Origin: Prevotella sp.
GTDB lineage: Bacteria > Bacteroidota > Bacteroidia > Bacteroidales > Bacteroidaceae
Assembly (NCBI GenBank): GCA_018053665.1
Contig: JAGPKZ010000007.1
Location: 1-51,686, forward strand
Length of the DNA: 51,686 nucleotides
Direction: 5' to 3'
Shown: positions 17,530 to 25,269 of the stretch, one piece after another
Position numbering within the stretch: position 1 is the stretch's first letter
Layout: each line of letters opens with the position of its first letter
Notes under the pieces: model-generated
The model's database searches: none
What the model saw: only the letters and a program-made list of their open reading frames with translations
Told to the model about the DNA's origin: nothing
Program-made: the position numbers and the translations under genes

Positions 17530-17634
17530 ATGTAGCTTGACCGTAGCTTGGCGTAGCTATTTTTTCTGGTTTATACTTTATGAACTCCTTTGTTTAAAGG
17601 AGATTCAACGAATGACGTAGCTGCGTAGCTAAAA
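17530..17634. repeat. Repeat module D (GTAGCT units)
   Basis: Three GTAGCT units (17532, 17543 and 17553) lie left and two lie right (near 17618 and 17625). Between them is a perfect 7-bp hairpin CTCCTTT-GTTT-AAAGGAG. TTTTTCTGGTT at 17561-17571 repeats an 11-bp stretch next to module C (17367-17377). Confidence 0.55.
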
Positions 17635-17757
17635 AGCAGAAAAACACATGAGAGTTAATCAATTATTTATGCCAATATTTATTAAAATGGTGGAGTGGTA
17701 AAGATGTTACTGTTATTTTATTAGTAGTTTTGCATCTGAATATAACAAATTAAAGAA

Positions 17758-18846
17758 ATGAAGAATAAAAATTATAAGCAATTACTGGCTCTTGCTACAT
17801 GCATTATCGCCCTTGTTGTCGTTGCCGTTGTGCGTGACGGAAAGGTTTGGGGGCACAAGATGAGCATGGCGAATAAGGAAATTGTTAAGAAGAGTGGAAA
17901 AGTTAATCCTATGAGTTCGTTGCCTGATGGAACAGTTATAATTAATACATCATCACTAGCTAAAGATGTTAATGGATATGGTGGCAATGTACCATTGGAG
18001 ATATATCTGAAAGATGGGAAGATTCTGAAGATAAAGGCTCTGAAGAACTCTGAAACTCCTGAATTCTTTGCCCAAGCATCAAAGTTGCTTACAGCTTGGA
18101 ACGGTAAAACCGTTGATGATGCTCAAAAAGCGAAATTAGATGGCGTGAGCGGTGCTACATATTCTTCACGTGGCATAATTGGTAATGTGCAGCGAGGATT
18201 ACAATACGCAGCAAAAAACGCAGTGAAATCGTCACCTTTTGACAACATGGACTTTAGCGCTAAGAATATTGCTGGACTTGTTGTTGTGCTTATGGGAGCA
18301 ATAATACCATTGTTTTATCGCAAAAAGAGATATCGCACAGTGCAACTTGTTCTTAATGTTGTCGTATTGGGATTGTGGTGTGGCACATTCCTGTCTTATT
18401 TGCTAATGGTGGGATATATGTCAACAGGCATAAATATCTTGTTTTCAGTTATACCTATTATAATGCTTATTACGGCATTTGTCTATCCGCTTTTTGGAAA
18501 GAGAAGCCATTATTGTACATATATCTGTCCATGCGGATCATTGCAGGAACTTGCTGGAAGGGTAAACAAGCATAATAAGCTTAAGATGAAACCTGAAACC
18601 GTAAAGATGCTTGGAAAGTTTAGAGAAATATTATGGGCCGTCCTAATGATGATGATGCTTGTTGGTGTAGGTTTTGAATGGATGGATTATGAGATATTCT
18701 CAGCCTTTATCATTACTAGTGCCTCTGCCACAGTATTGGTTCTAGCAGCTATATTTATGATATTATCTATTTTTGTGCCTCGTCCATATTGCCGTTTCGT
18801 TTGTCCTACGGGTACATTATTTAAAATTGCGCAAAACTCAAAATGA
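17758..18846 (+). CDS. FMN-binding, 4Fe-4S membrane oxidoreductase (NosR/NapH-like fusion)
   Basis: After an N-terminal membrane anchor (about 9-25) comes an FMN-binding domain (about 60-150) ending in DGVSGATYSS, the motif whose threonine is flavinylated by ApbE. Four or five membrane segments follow, with two iron-sulfur motifs: YCTYICPCGSLQE (about residue 260) and YCRFVCPTGTL (near the end). This is the NosR/NapH layout that passes electrons across the inner membrane. The partner and substrate are not shown. It lies 1 bp ahead of a HAD gene. Confidence 0.83.
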   Translation: MKNKNYKQLLALATCIIALVVVAVVRDGKVWGHKMSMANKEIVKKSGKVNPMSSLPDGTVIINTSSLAKDVNGYGGNVPLEIYLKDGKILKIKALKNSETPEFFAQASKLLTAWNGKTVDDAQKAKLDGVSGATYSSRGIIGNVQRGLQYAAKNAVKSSPFDNMDFSAKNIAGLVVVLMGAIIPLFYRKKRYRTVQLVLNVVVLGLWCGTFLSYLLMVGYMSTGINILFSVIPIIMLITAFVYPLFGKRSHYCTYICPCGSLQELAGRVNKHNKLKMKPETVKMLGKFREILWAVLMMMMLVGVGFEWMDYEIFSAFIITSASATVLVLAAIFMILSIFVPRPYCRFVCPTGTLFKIAQNSK

Positions 18847-18847
18847 T

Positions 18848-19480
18848 ATGATAAAACTTATATTGTTTGATTTAGGTGGAGTTATATATACCAGCAATCG
18901 TAACGAATCAGTAAAACGTTTTGCCGCATTGGGATTGAAGAATGCTGATTCACGTCTTAGTGCCTATACTCAGACTGGAATATTTGGAGATTTAGAAGAA
19001 GGAAAAATCACAGATATTGAGTTTCTTGAGGCTTTGGAAAAAGACACTGGTAAGGAAATCAGCTGGAATGATTGCAGACATGCATGGCTTGGATATGCTG
19101 CTGATTTACCAGAAAGAAATATAAAACTTCTTGAGACTCTGTGCAAGCAGGGTTATAGACTAGCTTTAGCTAGTAATACAAATGAGTTTATGATGTCGTG
19201 GACTTGCAGTAATGAGTTTGACGGAAAGGGCAACAGTATAAAGCATTATATGGATGAACTTTATGTGAGTTATAAAATAGGTGCGCTGAAACCTTCAAGA
19301 AGGTTCTTTGAATTCATACTTGACAAGGAAAATGTGAAGCCAGAGGAAACTCTTTTCATAGACGATGGGCCAAAGAACGTGGAAGCTGCAAAAAGTATTG
19401 GTATTAATACAATACAGGCAATCAATGGAGAAGACTGGACAAAAGACGTTTTATACGTGTGTGCGCACACAAATATTTGA
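18848..19480 (+). CDS. HAD-family hydrolase (subclass IA-like phosphatase)
   Basis: The ATG at 18848 gives MIKLILFDLGGVIYTSN. The DLGGV form of motif I keeps the first aspartate, but the second (general acid) is replaced by glycine, as in a subset of HAD proteins of the YihX/epoxide-hydrolase type. Motif II is LALASNTNEF, a lysine lies in KIGALKPSRRFF, and motif IV is TLFIDDGPKNVEAA. The 210-residue length fits. The frame could extend upstream into the preceding gene, but this start aligns motif I normally. The substrate is unknown. Confidence 0.85.
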   Translation: MIKLILFDLGGVIYTSNRNESVKRFAALGLKNADSRLSAYTQTGIFGDLEEGKITDIEFLEALEKDTGKEISWNDCRHAWLGYAADLPERNIKLLETLCKQGYRLALASNTNEFMMSWTCSNEFDGKGNSIKHYMDELYVSYKIGALKPSRRFFEFILDKENVKPEETLFIDDGPKNVEAAKSIGINTIQAINGEDWTKDVLYVCAHTNI

Positions 19481-19526
19481 TTTAGGTCAAGAAAACGATG
19501 TAATAATGATTATAATCCTATTTGTT

Positions 19527-19558
19527 CTTGGAATGTATTCAAATCCTTCATACCTTTG
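19527..19558 (+). promoter_or_regulatory. Promoter of the candidate small RNA
   Basis: CTTG at 19527-19530 and TACCTTTG at 19551-19558 are 20 bp apart. No reading frame starts within the next 180 bp. Confidence 0.5.
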
Positions 19559-19565
19559 CATCAAC

Positions 19566-19750
19566 AAAAGGTTAATAGATTGTTTAGGTTTTTAGTTATT
19601 AGGTTTAAAGATTGTGATTCGGAATGGTATTAGATTTAAGGTAAAGATTCAAGATTGTAGGATAACCGAGAGCGAAAGCGTCGCTCTACATTGAAATTTC
19701 AAATCACAAAATATAGCAGTTTTGGAAGTGATTCCGGAACTGCTTTTTTG
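19566..19750 (+). ncRNA. Candidate structured small RNA, about 185 nt
   Basis: The segment lies between a good promoter and a strong terminator and has no plausible reading frame. Nested complementary stretches are visible. TTGTGATT (19612-19619) pairs with AATCACAA (19702-19709). Inside it TTCAA (19648-19652) pairs with TTGAA (19691-19695), then TGTA (19656-19659) with TACA (19687-19690), and GAGCG (19670-19674) with CGCTC (19682-19686). A long rod with bulges plus a terminator hairpin recalls the size and shape of 6S RNA, but I cannot identify the family. It might instead be an untranslated leader of the M48 gene, though that gene has its own promoter. Confidence 0.45.
19715..19750 (+). terminator. 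Rho-independent terminator of the candidate small RNA
   Basis: The AGCAGTT/AACTGCT stem has an inner GGAA/TTCC pairing with loop GTGA and is followed by TTTTTT. Confidence 0.8.
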
Positions 19751-19853
19751 TTGGGAGAAATCTGATTAATCGTATATTCATGATTAATCAGATACTCTTA
19801 ATACTATGATAGATTTGATTACTCATGTAAATAGTAAATAAAACAGGTTTTAT

Positions 19854-19884
19854 TTTGTAATTTATTTAAAATACTATATATTTG
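19854..19884 (+). promoter_or_regulatory. Promoter for the M48 lipoprotein gene
   Basis: TTTG at 19854-19857 and TATATTTG at 19877-19884 are 19 bp apart. Because transcription should begin near 19891, the in-frame GTG at 19887 is not usable, and the ATG at 19914 is the start. Confidence 0.65.
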
Positions 19885-19913
19885 CAGTGAAAATTTATAA
19901 TCAATTAGATAAA

Positions 19914-20780
19914 ATGAAGAGAATTAAGTTTATATTGTTTCTTGCTGTAGTATTAGTCTTATCGGCTTGTGGTACAACACAAACAGTGCCACTAACAGGA
20001 CGCAAGCACAATTTACTCTTTTCTGATTCAGAAATACTCAGTTATAGTAACAAAGAGTATTCAACATATATGCTAAGCGCAAAAAAGTCAACAGATGTGG
20101 CTAGCACAGCTATGGTGCAGCGTGTTGGAAAGCGATTGGCTGCAGCTGTTGAAACATATCTGAAAAATAACAATATGGCTTCCGAAATACAAAACTATTC
20201 ATGGGAGTTTAATCTTGTTGCCAGCAAGGAGGTAAATGCTTTCTGCATGCCAGGTGGTAAAATCGTTGTATATGAAGGACTTTTGCCTGTTACGCAGAAC
20301 GAGGCTTCGCTTGCTGTGGTTCTAGGGCATGAGATTGCTCACGCAGTAGCTAAGCATAGTGCCGAACAAATGTCAAAAAAAGCACGCCAACAATATGGAA
20401 CTATGGCTTTGGGGACTATACTTAATTCTGCAGTTGGAAGTGGAACTGGAGATATTGCGTCAGGAATAGCTGGAGAATACTTTTCTTTCCGTAATCTTAA
20501 ATACAGTAGAAATAACGAGAGTGAAGCTGACTATATAGGATTGATATTTGCAGCTATGGCTGGTTATAATCCTGAAGTTGCAGTATCTTTCTGGCAGAGG
20601 ATGGCAGCGCAAGGTGGCAGTAGTAATAACAACGACTTGTTCAGTGATCACCCATCTGATTCAAAGCGTATTGCTGCAATCGAGGCACTTATGCCTAATG
20701 CCTTAAAATATTATCAGGCTTCAGGATATGCTAATAACAACCCTGTAAAGAAGTCAATACGTAAATCGAATAGGAGATAA
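19914..20780 (+). CDS. M48-family metallopeptidase lipoprotein
   Basis: A lipoprotein signal ends VLVLSACGTTQ, with the cysteine near residue 19. The zinc site HEIAH (139-143) is followed by the third ligand in the NNESEADYIGL motif. The protein resembles BepA/LoiP-type proteases that clear or help assemble outer-membrane proteins. At 288 residues it lacks a large TPR tail. The start was chosen from the promoter position. It appears monocistronic or loosely linked to the NfeD gene 68 bp downstream. Confidence 0.9.
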   Translation: MKRIKFILFLAVVLVLSACGTTQTVPLTGRKHNLLFSDSEILSYSNKEYSTYMLSAKKSTDVASTAMVQRVGKRLAAAVETYLKNNNMASEIQNYSWEFNLVASKEVNAFCMPGGKIVVYEGLLPVTQNEASLAVVLGHEIAHAVAKHSAEQMSKKARQQYGTMALGTILNSAVGSGTGDIASGIAGEYFSFRNLKYSRNNESEADYIGLIFAAMAGYNPEVAVSFWQRMAAQGGSSNNNDLFSDHPSDSKRIAAIEALMPNALKYYQASGYANNNPVKKSIRKSNRR

Positions 20781-20848
20781 TTTTCGTTACTTTCATTTAA
20801 TTATATGTAGTGAAGGTAGCTATTAATTTTAACAAAAAATTTAATGCT

Positions 20849-21295
20849 ATGATAGAATTTATTACAAGTAATTTATGGGTAGTTTGGACAATAGTGATGT
20901 TTTGTTGTCTGATACTTGAATTAAGTTCAGGAGACTTCTTCGTAACATGCTTTGCCATAGGAGCTTTTGTGTCTATATTCACGTCGTTTGTGTTGCCATT
21001 TTGGGCACAAGTCTTGATTTGGGCTTTATGTTCAATATTGAGTATACGATTGATTCGACCACGTTTGATAGAACGACTACACAAAAGCGGAGAGGATAGG
21101 GTAAGTAATATTGACGCACTGATAGGTAGAGTAGGTACGGTGATAGAGTCTATAGAACCTGACGGAAGCGGATACGTAAAAGTAGACGGAGACGAATGGA
21201 AAGCCGTTAGTAATTCAACCGAGTTAATATATAAAGGACAGAAAGTAGAGATAATAGGCAGAGAGTCTATTATTGTAACTGTAAAACCTGTTTAA
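20849..21295 (+). CDS. NfeD family membrane protein
   Basis: The start was placed at the ATG at 20849 (MIEFITSNLWVVW). An upstream GTG would add a lysine/asparagine-rich segment unlike the family. Three hydrophobic stretches (about 6-30, 32-52 and 55-75) are followed by a C-terminal OB-fold (GRVGTVIESIEPDGSGYVKVDGDEW) typical of short NfeD proteins. It lies 20 bp ahead of an SPFH gene. This pairing is common and suggests a membrane microdomain complex. The protein is 148 residues long. Confidence 0.88.
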   Translation: MIEFITSNLWVVWTIVMFCCLILELSSGDFFVTCFAIGAFVSIFTSFVLPFWAQVLIWALCSILSIRLIRPRLIERLHKSGEDRVSNIDALIGRVGTVIESIEPDGSGYVKVDGDEWKAVSNSTELIYKGQKVEIIGRESIIVTVKPV

Positions 21296-21315
21296 TCATT
21301 AAATAAAATAAAATT

Positions 21316-22269
21316 ATGAGTATTGCTTTTTATGCTTTAATCGCAGCCGTAGTGCTTGCAATCATCTTCATAAAGATGACGGTGGTAATAATTCCACAGA
21401 GTGAAACAAAAATTATAGAGCGACTTGGAAAGTATTTCGCAACCCTTAAGCCAGGTATTAACATTATCATTCCGTTTATAGACCGTTCAAAGGCAATGGT
21501 ATCCATGTCTAATGGAAGATATTTGTATACTAACACTATTGATCTTCGTGAGCAGGTTTATGACTTTGACCGACAAAATGTTATTACGAAAGATAATATT
21601 CAGATGCAGATAAACGCATTGTTGTATTTTCAGATTGTAGATCCGTTCAAAGCTGCATATGAGATTAATAACTTGCCAAACGCGATAGAGAAACTAACAC
21701 AGACAACACTGCGTAATATAATAGGAGATATGGAACTTGACCAGACTTTGACAAGTCGTGATACCATAAATACTAAACTCCGTGGCGTACTTGATGACGC
21801 AACAAACAAGTGGGGCATAAAAGTGAACCGTGTTGAGTTGCAGGATATAACTCCTCCAGAAAGCGTATTGCAGGCAATGGAAAAACAAATGCAGGCAGAG
21901 CGTAACAAGCGTGCGACAATCCTTACAAGTGAGGCTGATAAACAAGCACAGATATTACAGAGTGAAGGTGACAAAGCTGCTATGATAAACCGTGCAGAAG
22001 CCGACAAGCAACAAGCTATATTACGTGCTGAAGGTGATGCTAATGCACGAATAAAGAAAGCTGAGGCTGAAGCTGTGGCAATACAAAAGATAACTGACGC
22101 TGTTGGGAAGTCTAGTAATCCTGCTAACTATCTGCTTGCGCAGAAATACATACAGATGTTGCAGGATGTTGCCGCTGGCGACAAGACAAAGACTGTATTC
22201 CTGCCTTATGAGGCGACGAATCTGATGGGAAGCATCGGGGGAATAAAGGAATTGTTCAAAGGAGAATAA
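21316..22269 (+). CDS. SPFH/band 7 (stomatin-like) membrane protein
   Basis: An N-terminal membrane anchor (about 3-22) is followed by the SPFH domain (VVIIPQSETKIIERLGKYFATLKPGIN, and TLRNIIGDMELDQTLTSRD). A long coiled coil of alternating Ala/Glu/Lys heptads follows (about 185-260, with repeated LxxEADKQAxIxxAEGD). It matches QmcA/stomatin proteins that scaffold membrane proteases and partner with NfeD. At 317 residues the length is normal. A very strong terminator follows. Confidence 0.93.
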   Translation: MSIAFYALIAAVVLAIIFIKMTVVIIPQSETKIIERLGKYFATLKPGINIIIPFIDRSKAMVSMSNGRYLYTNTIDLREQVYDFDRQNVITKDNIQMQINALLYFQIVDPFKAAYEINNLPNAIEKLTQTTLRNIIGDMELDQTLTSRDTINTKLRGVLDDATNKWGIKVNRVELQDITPPESVLQAMEKQMQAERNKRATILTSEADKQAQILQSEGDKAAMINRAEADKQQAILRAEGDANARIKKAEAEAVAIQKITDAVGKSSNPANYLLAQKYIQMLQDVAAGDKTKTVFLPYEATNLMGSIGGIKELFKGE

Positions 22270-22270
22270 A

Positions 22271-22309
22271 AAAATAGAGGTCGCAATAATTTGCGACCTC
22301 TATTTTTTT
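22271..22309 (+). terminator. Strong rho-independent terminator after the SPFH gene
   Basis: A perfect 16-bp stem (AAAATAGAGGTCGCAA, loop TAAT, and the complement) is followed by a T run. Confidence 0.93.
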
Positions 22310-22319
22310 ATTACCTTTG
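22290..22319 (+). promoter_or_regulatory. Promoter for the WecB-like gene, overlapping a terminator
   Basis: TACCTTTG at 22312-22319 has TTTG at 22290-22293, 18 bp upstream. The -33 element lies in the loop and right arm of the preceding terminator. Confidence 0.5.
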
Positions 22320-22342
22320 CATTATATAAATAAGACACGAAT

Positions 22343-23440
22343 ATGAATATATGTATTGTAGTTGGCGCACGACCTAATTTCATAAAGGTGGCACCTATAA
22401 TAAGAGCTATCGCAAAAGCTCATGAAGAAGGACGCGATATCAGTTATAAACTGGTTTTCACAGGTGGGGAAAACGACAAGACAATAGAGGATTCTCTCTT
22501 TGATGATCTTGAGATAAATCGTCCTGATTCTTATCTTGGGGTTAATTGTGAAAATCTTAACGAACTTACAGGACTAGTGATGTCTAAGTTTGAATTATAT
22601 CTTCAACATAATCTAACAGACACTGTTATTGTCGTTGACGACTTGGCAAGTACAATGGCAGCTGCAATAGTGACAAAGAAACAGGGTATAAAACTAGCTC
22701 ATATCGCAGCCGGTACAAGAAGTTTTGATATTTCAATGCCGAAAGAGATAAATAGACTTGTGATTGATGGTTTGAGCGACATTCTTTTTACCGCAGGAAT
22801 AAGCAATAATAATATTGCTAACAAGGAGGGCGCTGAATTGAGTAAGGTTTATATGGTGGGCAACATATTGATTGATAATCTTAGATATAATCACAGCAGG
22901 CTGAAACGTCCGGCAGTTCTAGATAAACTGGGACTTGAAGAAAAAAAATATATATTGTTCACTCTTAACCGTAAGGCTTTGATAGGAGACGAGGTTCATC
23001 TGGAAAAATTGATTAAGGCTATGATACGTGGAATGAAAGATTCTACAATGCCAATAATCGCTTCTTTGCGTGGAAAGGCTGCAAAGGTTGTTGCTGATAT
23101 AGTCGCATCAACTAGTTTCCCTTCTATAATGAAAATTATAGAGCCACAGAGCTATCTTGACTTTGGATATATCACTGCAAATGCGTGTGGTATCATCACA
23201 GACAGTGGAAATGTTGCTGAGGAAGCAACATTTAATCAGGTTCCATGTATAACATTAAATAGCTATACTGAACATATTGAAACTGTGAAAGTTGGCACTA
23301 ATGTGCTTGTTGGTGAAGATCCTGATAGTCTTTCTATAGCTTTGGAAGATATGGTTAACGGCACTTGGAAGAAAGCTGGTATACCTGATAGATGGGATGG
23401 AAGAAGTGCTGAAAGAATATTGCAAATTCTTAGTTGTTAG
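22343..23440 (+). CDS. Divergent UDP-GlcNAc 2-epimerase-like protein
   Basis: The fold markers of non-hydrolysing WecB epimerases are present: GARPNFIK (R10, K15), MPKEINR, and ITDSGNVAEEA near residue 287. However, the catalytic motif HVEAGLR reads HIAAGTR (A122 where E. coli WecB has E117). The motif GHRRE reads LNRKA (N209 where WecB has H213), and the substrate motif DTTERPE reads SYTEHIE. The 365 residues are otherwise normal in length. The gene is alone, with no surface-polysaccharide genes near it. It may bind a nucleotide sugar or have a new activity, so normal epimerase function is doubtful. Confidence 0.8.
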   Translation: MNICIVVGARPNFIKVAPIIRAIAKAHEEGRDISYKLVFTGGENDKTIEDSLFDDLEINRPDSYLGVNCENLNELTGLVMSKFELYLQHNLTDTVIVVDDLASTMAAAIVTKKQGIKLAHIAAGTRSFDISMPKEINRLVIDGLSDILFTAGISNNNIANKEGAELSKVYMVGNILIDNLRYNHSRLKRPAVLDKLGLEEKKYILFTLNRKALIGDEVHLEKLIKAMIRGMKDSTMPIIASLRGKAAKVVADIVASTSFPSIMKIIEPQSYLDFGYITANACGIITDSGNVAEEATFNQVPCITLNSYTEHIETVKVGTNVLVGEDPDSLSIALEDMVNGTWKKAGIPDRWDGRSAERILQILSC

Positions 23441-23447
23441 TTTTGTT

Positions 23448-23500
23448 GTTTTCGTACACAATTTTGAGTGATATTTTTGTTTAAAATTGTGTACGAAAAC
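23448..23500. repeat. Perfect 18-bp inverted repeat
   Basis: GTTTTCGTACACAATTTT (23448-23465) and its exact complement (23483-23500) flank a 17-nt loop, 8 bp after the WecB-like gene. No T run follows, so it is not a standard terminator. The rest of 23500-23820 is AT-rich and I see no gene in it. Confidence 0.75.
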
Positions 23501-23820
23501 ATAGTTAAAAAATGTATTTATATTTGTTTTATCTTATTTCTTTTTCTTTCTTTGCAGAAAAGATAATTCTTCTTTAAAACAAAAGATAAAAATAGTAAAT
23601 AGTATTCGTATTAAGCATTTCTCAAGTGTATGTAAATAGTTTAACTTTAAAATTATGTGTACTGACACTTTTCGTTGATATAATAAAGTCTCTATTTAAC
23701 GTAATAATTTATTTTCGCATTTATAAGCTTCAAGTTTTTCGATAGTAATTAGCAAATGAAAGAAAGATTATTCAGGATGTATTTTTGAAAAGTTTAAAGA
23801 CAAAAAAGAATGATTATTGT

Positions 23821-23852
23821 GCGCCATATACTTTGTAGTATGTGGCGCTTTT
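23821..23852 (+). terminator. Terminator-like hairpin
   Basis: GCGCCATATAC pairs with GTATGTGGCGC (one wobble pair) around loop TTTGTA and is followed by TTTT. No gene ends just upstream, so it may end the WecB transcript 380 bp away or an unseen small transcript. Confidence 0.6.
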
Positions 23853-23897
23853 ATAAGATATGGCAAACTACTTATTATTGTTAATGAACACCATTTC

Positions 23898-23929
23898 TTT
23901 GTATGTGTGGGAAAATAGTAATACTTTTG
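23898..23929 (+). promoter_or_regulatory. Promoter of the MATE gene
   Basis: TTTG at 23898-23901 and TACTTTTG at 23922-23929 are 20 bp apart. This places the translation start at 23938 and rules out longer versions of the frame that begin at 23860. Confidence 0.65.
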
Positions 23930-23937
23930 CATTTGCA

Positions 23938-25269
23938 ATGCAAAAAATAGATAATTACACTTTTTTGACGTCTGCGCCCGTAGACAAGGTAATATTGACA
24001 ATGGCTGTTCCAACAATTATATCAATGCTTGTAACGAGTTTGTATAATATGGCAGATACATTTTTTGTAGGAAAACTAAGTACACAGGCAACTGCTTCTG
24101 TAGGAATAGTTTTCTCAGTGATGTTCTTCATTCAAGCTTTTGGATTCTTCTTTGGTCATGGTTCAGGTAATTATATCTCTCGCGAATTAGGCGCAAAACG
24201 CCACAAAAATGCTCAAAAAATGGCAAGTACGGCATTTTTCTTCTCAATGATTTGTGGTTTGCTATTTACTGTTGTTGGGGAGATAATGCTTAAACCTCTT
24301 TCTATTTTGCTTGGTAGTACTCCCACAATATTACCATACACAGAAGATTATATGGGAACAATATTGCTAGGTGCGCCTTTTCTTACATCTTCTTTAACCC
24401 TCAATAACCAAATGAGATTTCAGGGCAATGCAAGATTTGCAATGTGGGGCATCGTTACAGGTACATTAATTAATGTCGTGCTTAATCCTTTGTTTATATT
24501 TGGATTTAATATGGGAGTGCGTGGATCGGCTCTAGCCACTGTTATAGGGCAAATAATATCTTTTTTTATATTGTTGCGACTTTCATATATAAATCAAAAT
24601 ATTGGAATACATTTTAAGAACTTTTCTCCGTCATGGAATGCGATACGTGAAATATTTTATGGAGGAAGTCCTTCTCTTTCACGTCAGGGGCTAGAATGTA
24701 CTGCAACTGTAATACTGAATCTATCAGCTGGAGCTTTTGGTGATGCAGCAATAGCAGCAATGAGCATTGTTACTAGAATAGCGATGTTTGTAATGTCTAT
24801 AGTAATAGGACTGGGACAAGGATTTCAACCATTATGTGGCTTTTGTTATGGTGCAAAGTTGTATGCAAGACTAAAGAAGGGGTATTGGTTTACTGTTAAA
24901 TTAGGTACGGTGTTTCTTCTTATTTGTACTGTTGTTGGTTTATCTTTCAGTAATGACATAATTGGATTGTTCAGAAACGATCCTGATGTTATAAAAATTG
25001 GAAGTGCAGCTTTGGGATGGCAGCTTTTAGGATATCCTTTTAATGAATTTACAATGGCTAGTAACATGTGTACTCAGACATGCCGCAAACCGTGGCGTGC
25101 TAATTTGTTAGCATCAGCAAGAAGAGGTCTGTTTTTCATACCATTGATAATAATACTTCCAAAATGTTTTGGCTTGTTCGGTTTAGAGATAACGCAGTTG
25201 ATAAGTGATAGTCTTGCATGTATGCTTACCATTCCAATAATGATATATACATTTAGGGAGTTGCGTTAG
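23938..25269 (+). CDS. MATE-family multidrug/sodium antiporter
   Basis: The ATG at 23938 gives MQKIDNYTFLTSAPVDKVIL and a 443-residue product, the normal MATE length. About twelve membrane segments are readable. Family motifs include SMLVTSLYNMADTFFVGKL in the first half and GLGQGFQPLCGFCYGAK in the second. MATE proteins exchange Na+ or H+ for drugs or metabolites across the inner membrane. The substrate is unknown. The stop overlaps the end of the convergent AraC-type gene by 4 bp. Confidence 0.92.
   Translation: MQKIDNYTFLTSAPVDKVILTMAVPTIISMLVTSLYNMADTFFVGKLSTQATASVGIVFSVMFFIQAFGFFFGHGSGNYISRELGAKRHKNAQKMASTAFFFSMICGLLFTVVGEIMLKPLSILLGSTPTILPYTEDYMGTILLGAPFLTSSLTLNNQMRFQGNARFAMWGIVTGTLINVVLNPLFIFGFNMGVRGSALATVIGQIISFFILLRLSYINQNIGIHFKNFSPSWNAIREIFYGGSPSLSRQGLECTATVILNLSAGAFGDAAIAAMSIVTRIAMFVMSIVIGLGQGFQPLCGFCYGAKLYARLKKGYWFTVKLGTVFLLICTVVGLSFSNDIIGLFRNDPDVIKIGSAALGWQLLGYPFNEFTMASNMCTQTCRKPWRANLLASARRGLFFIPLIIILPKCFGLFGLEITQLISDSLACMLTIPIMIYTFRELR

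Larger units (their letters stand above)
16509..17757. other. Gene-free 1.25-kb region with four repeat modules
   Basis: No convincing reading frame is present. A 62-codon frame at 17031-17219 has no protein-like character. The stretch contains four separate clusters of short direct and inverted repeats (listed individually) set in AT-rich filler. A TAGTTTTG box at 17725-17732 could be the -7 element of the next gene, though no -33 partner is clear. Confidence 0.7.
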
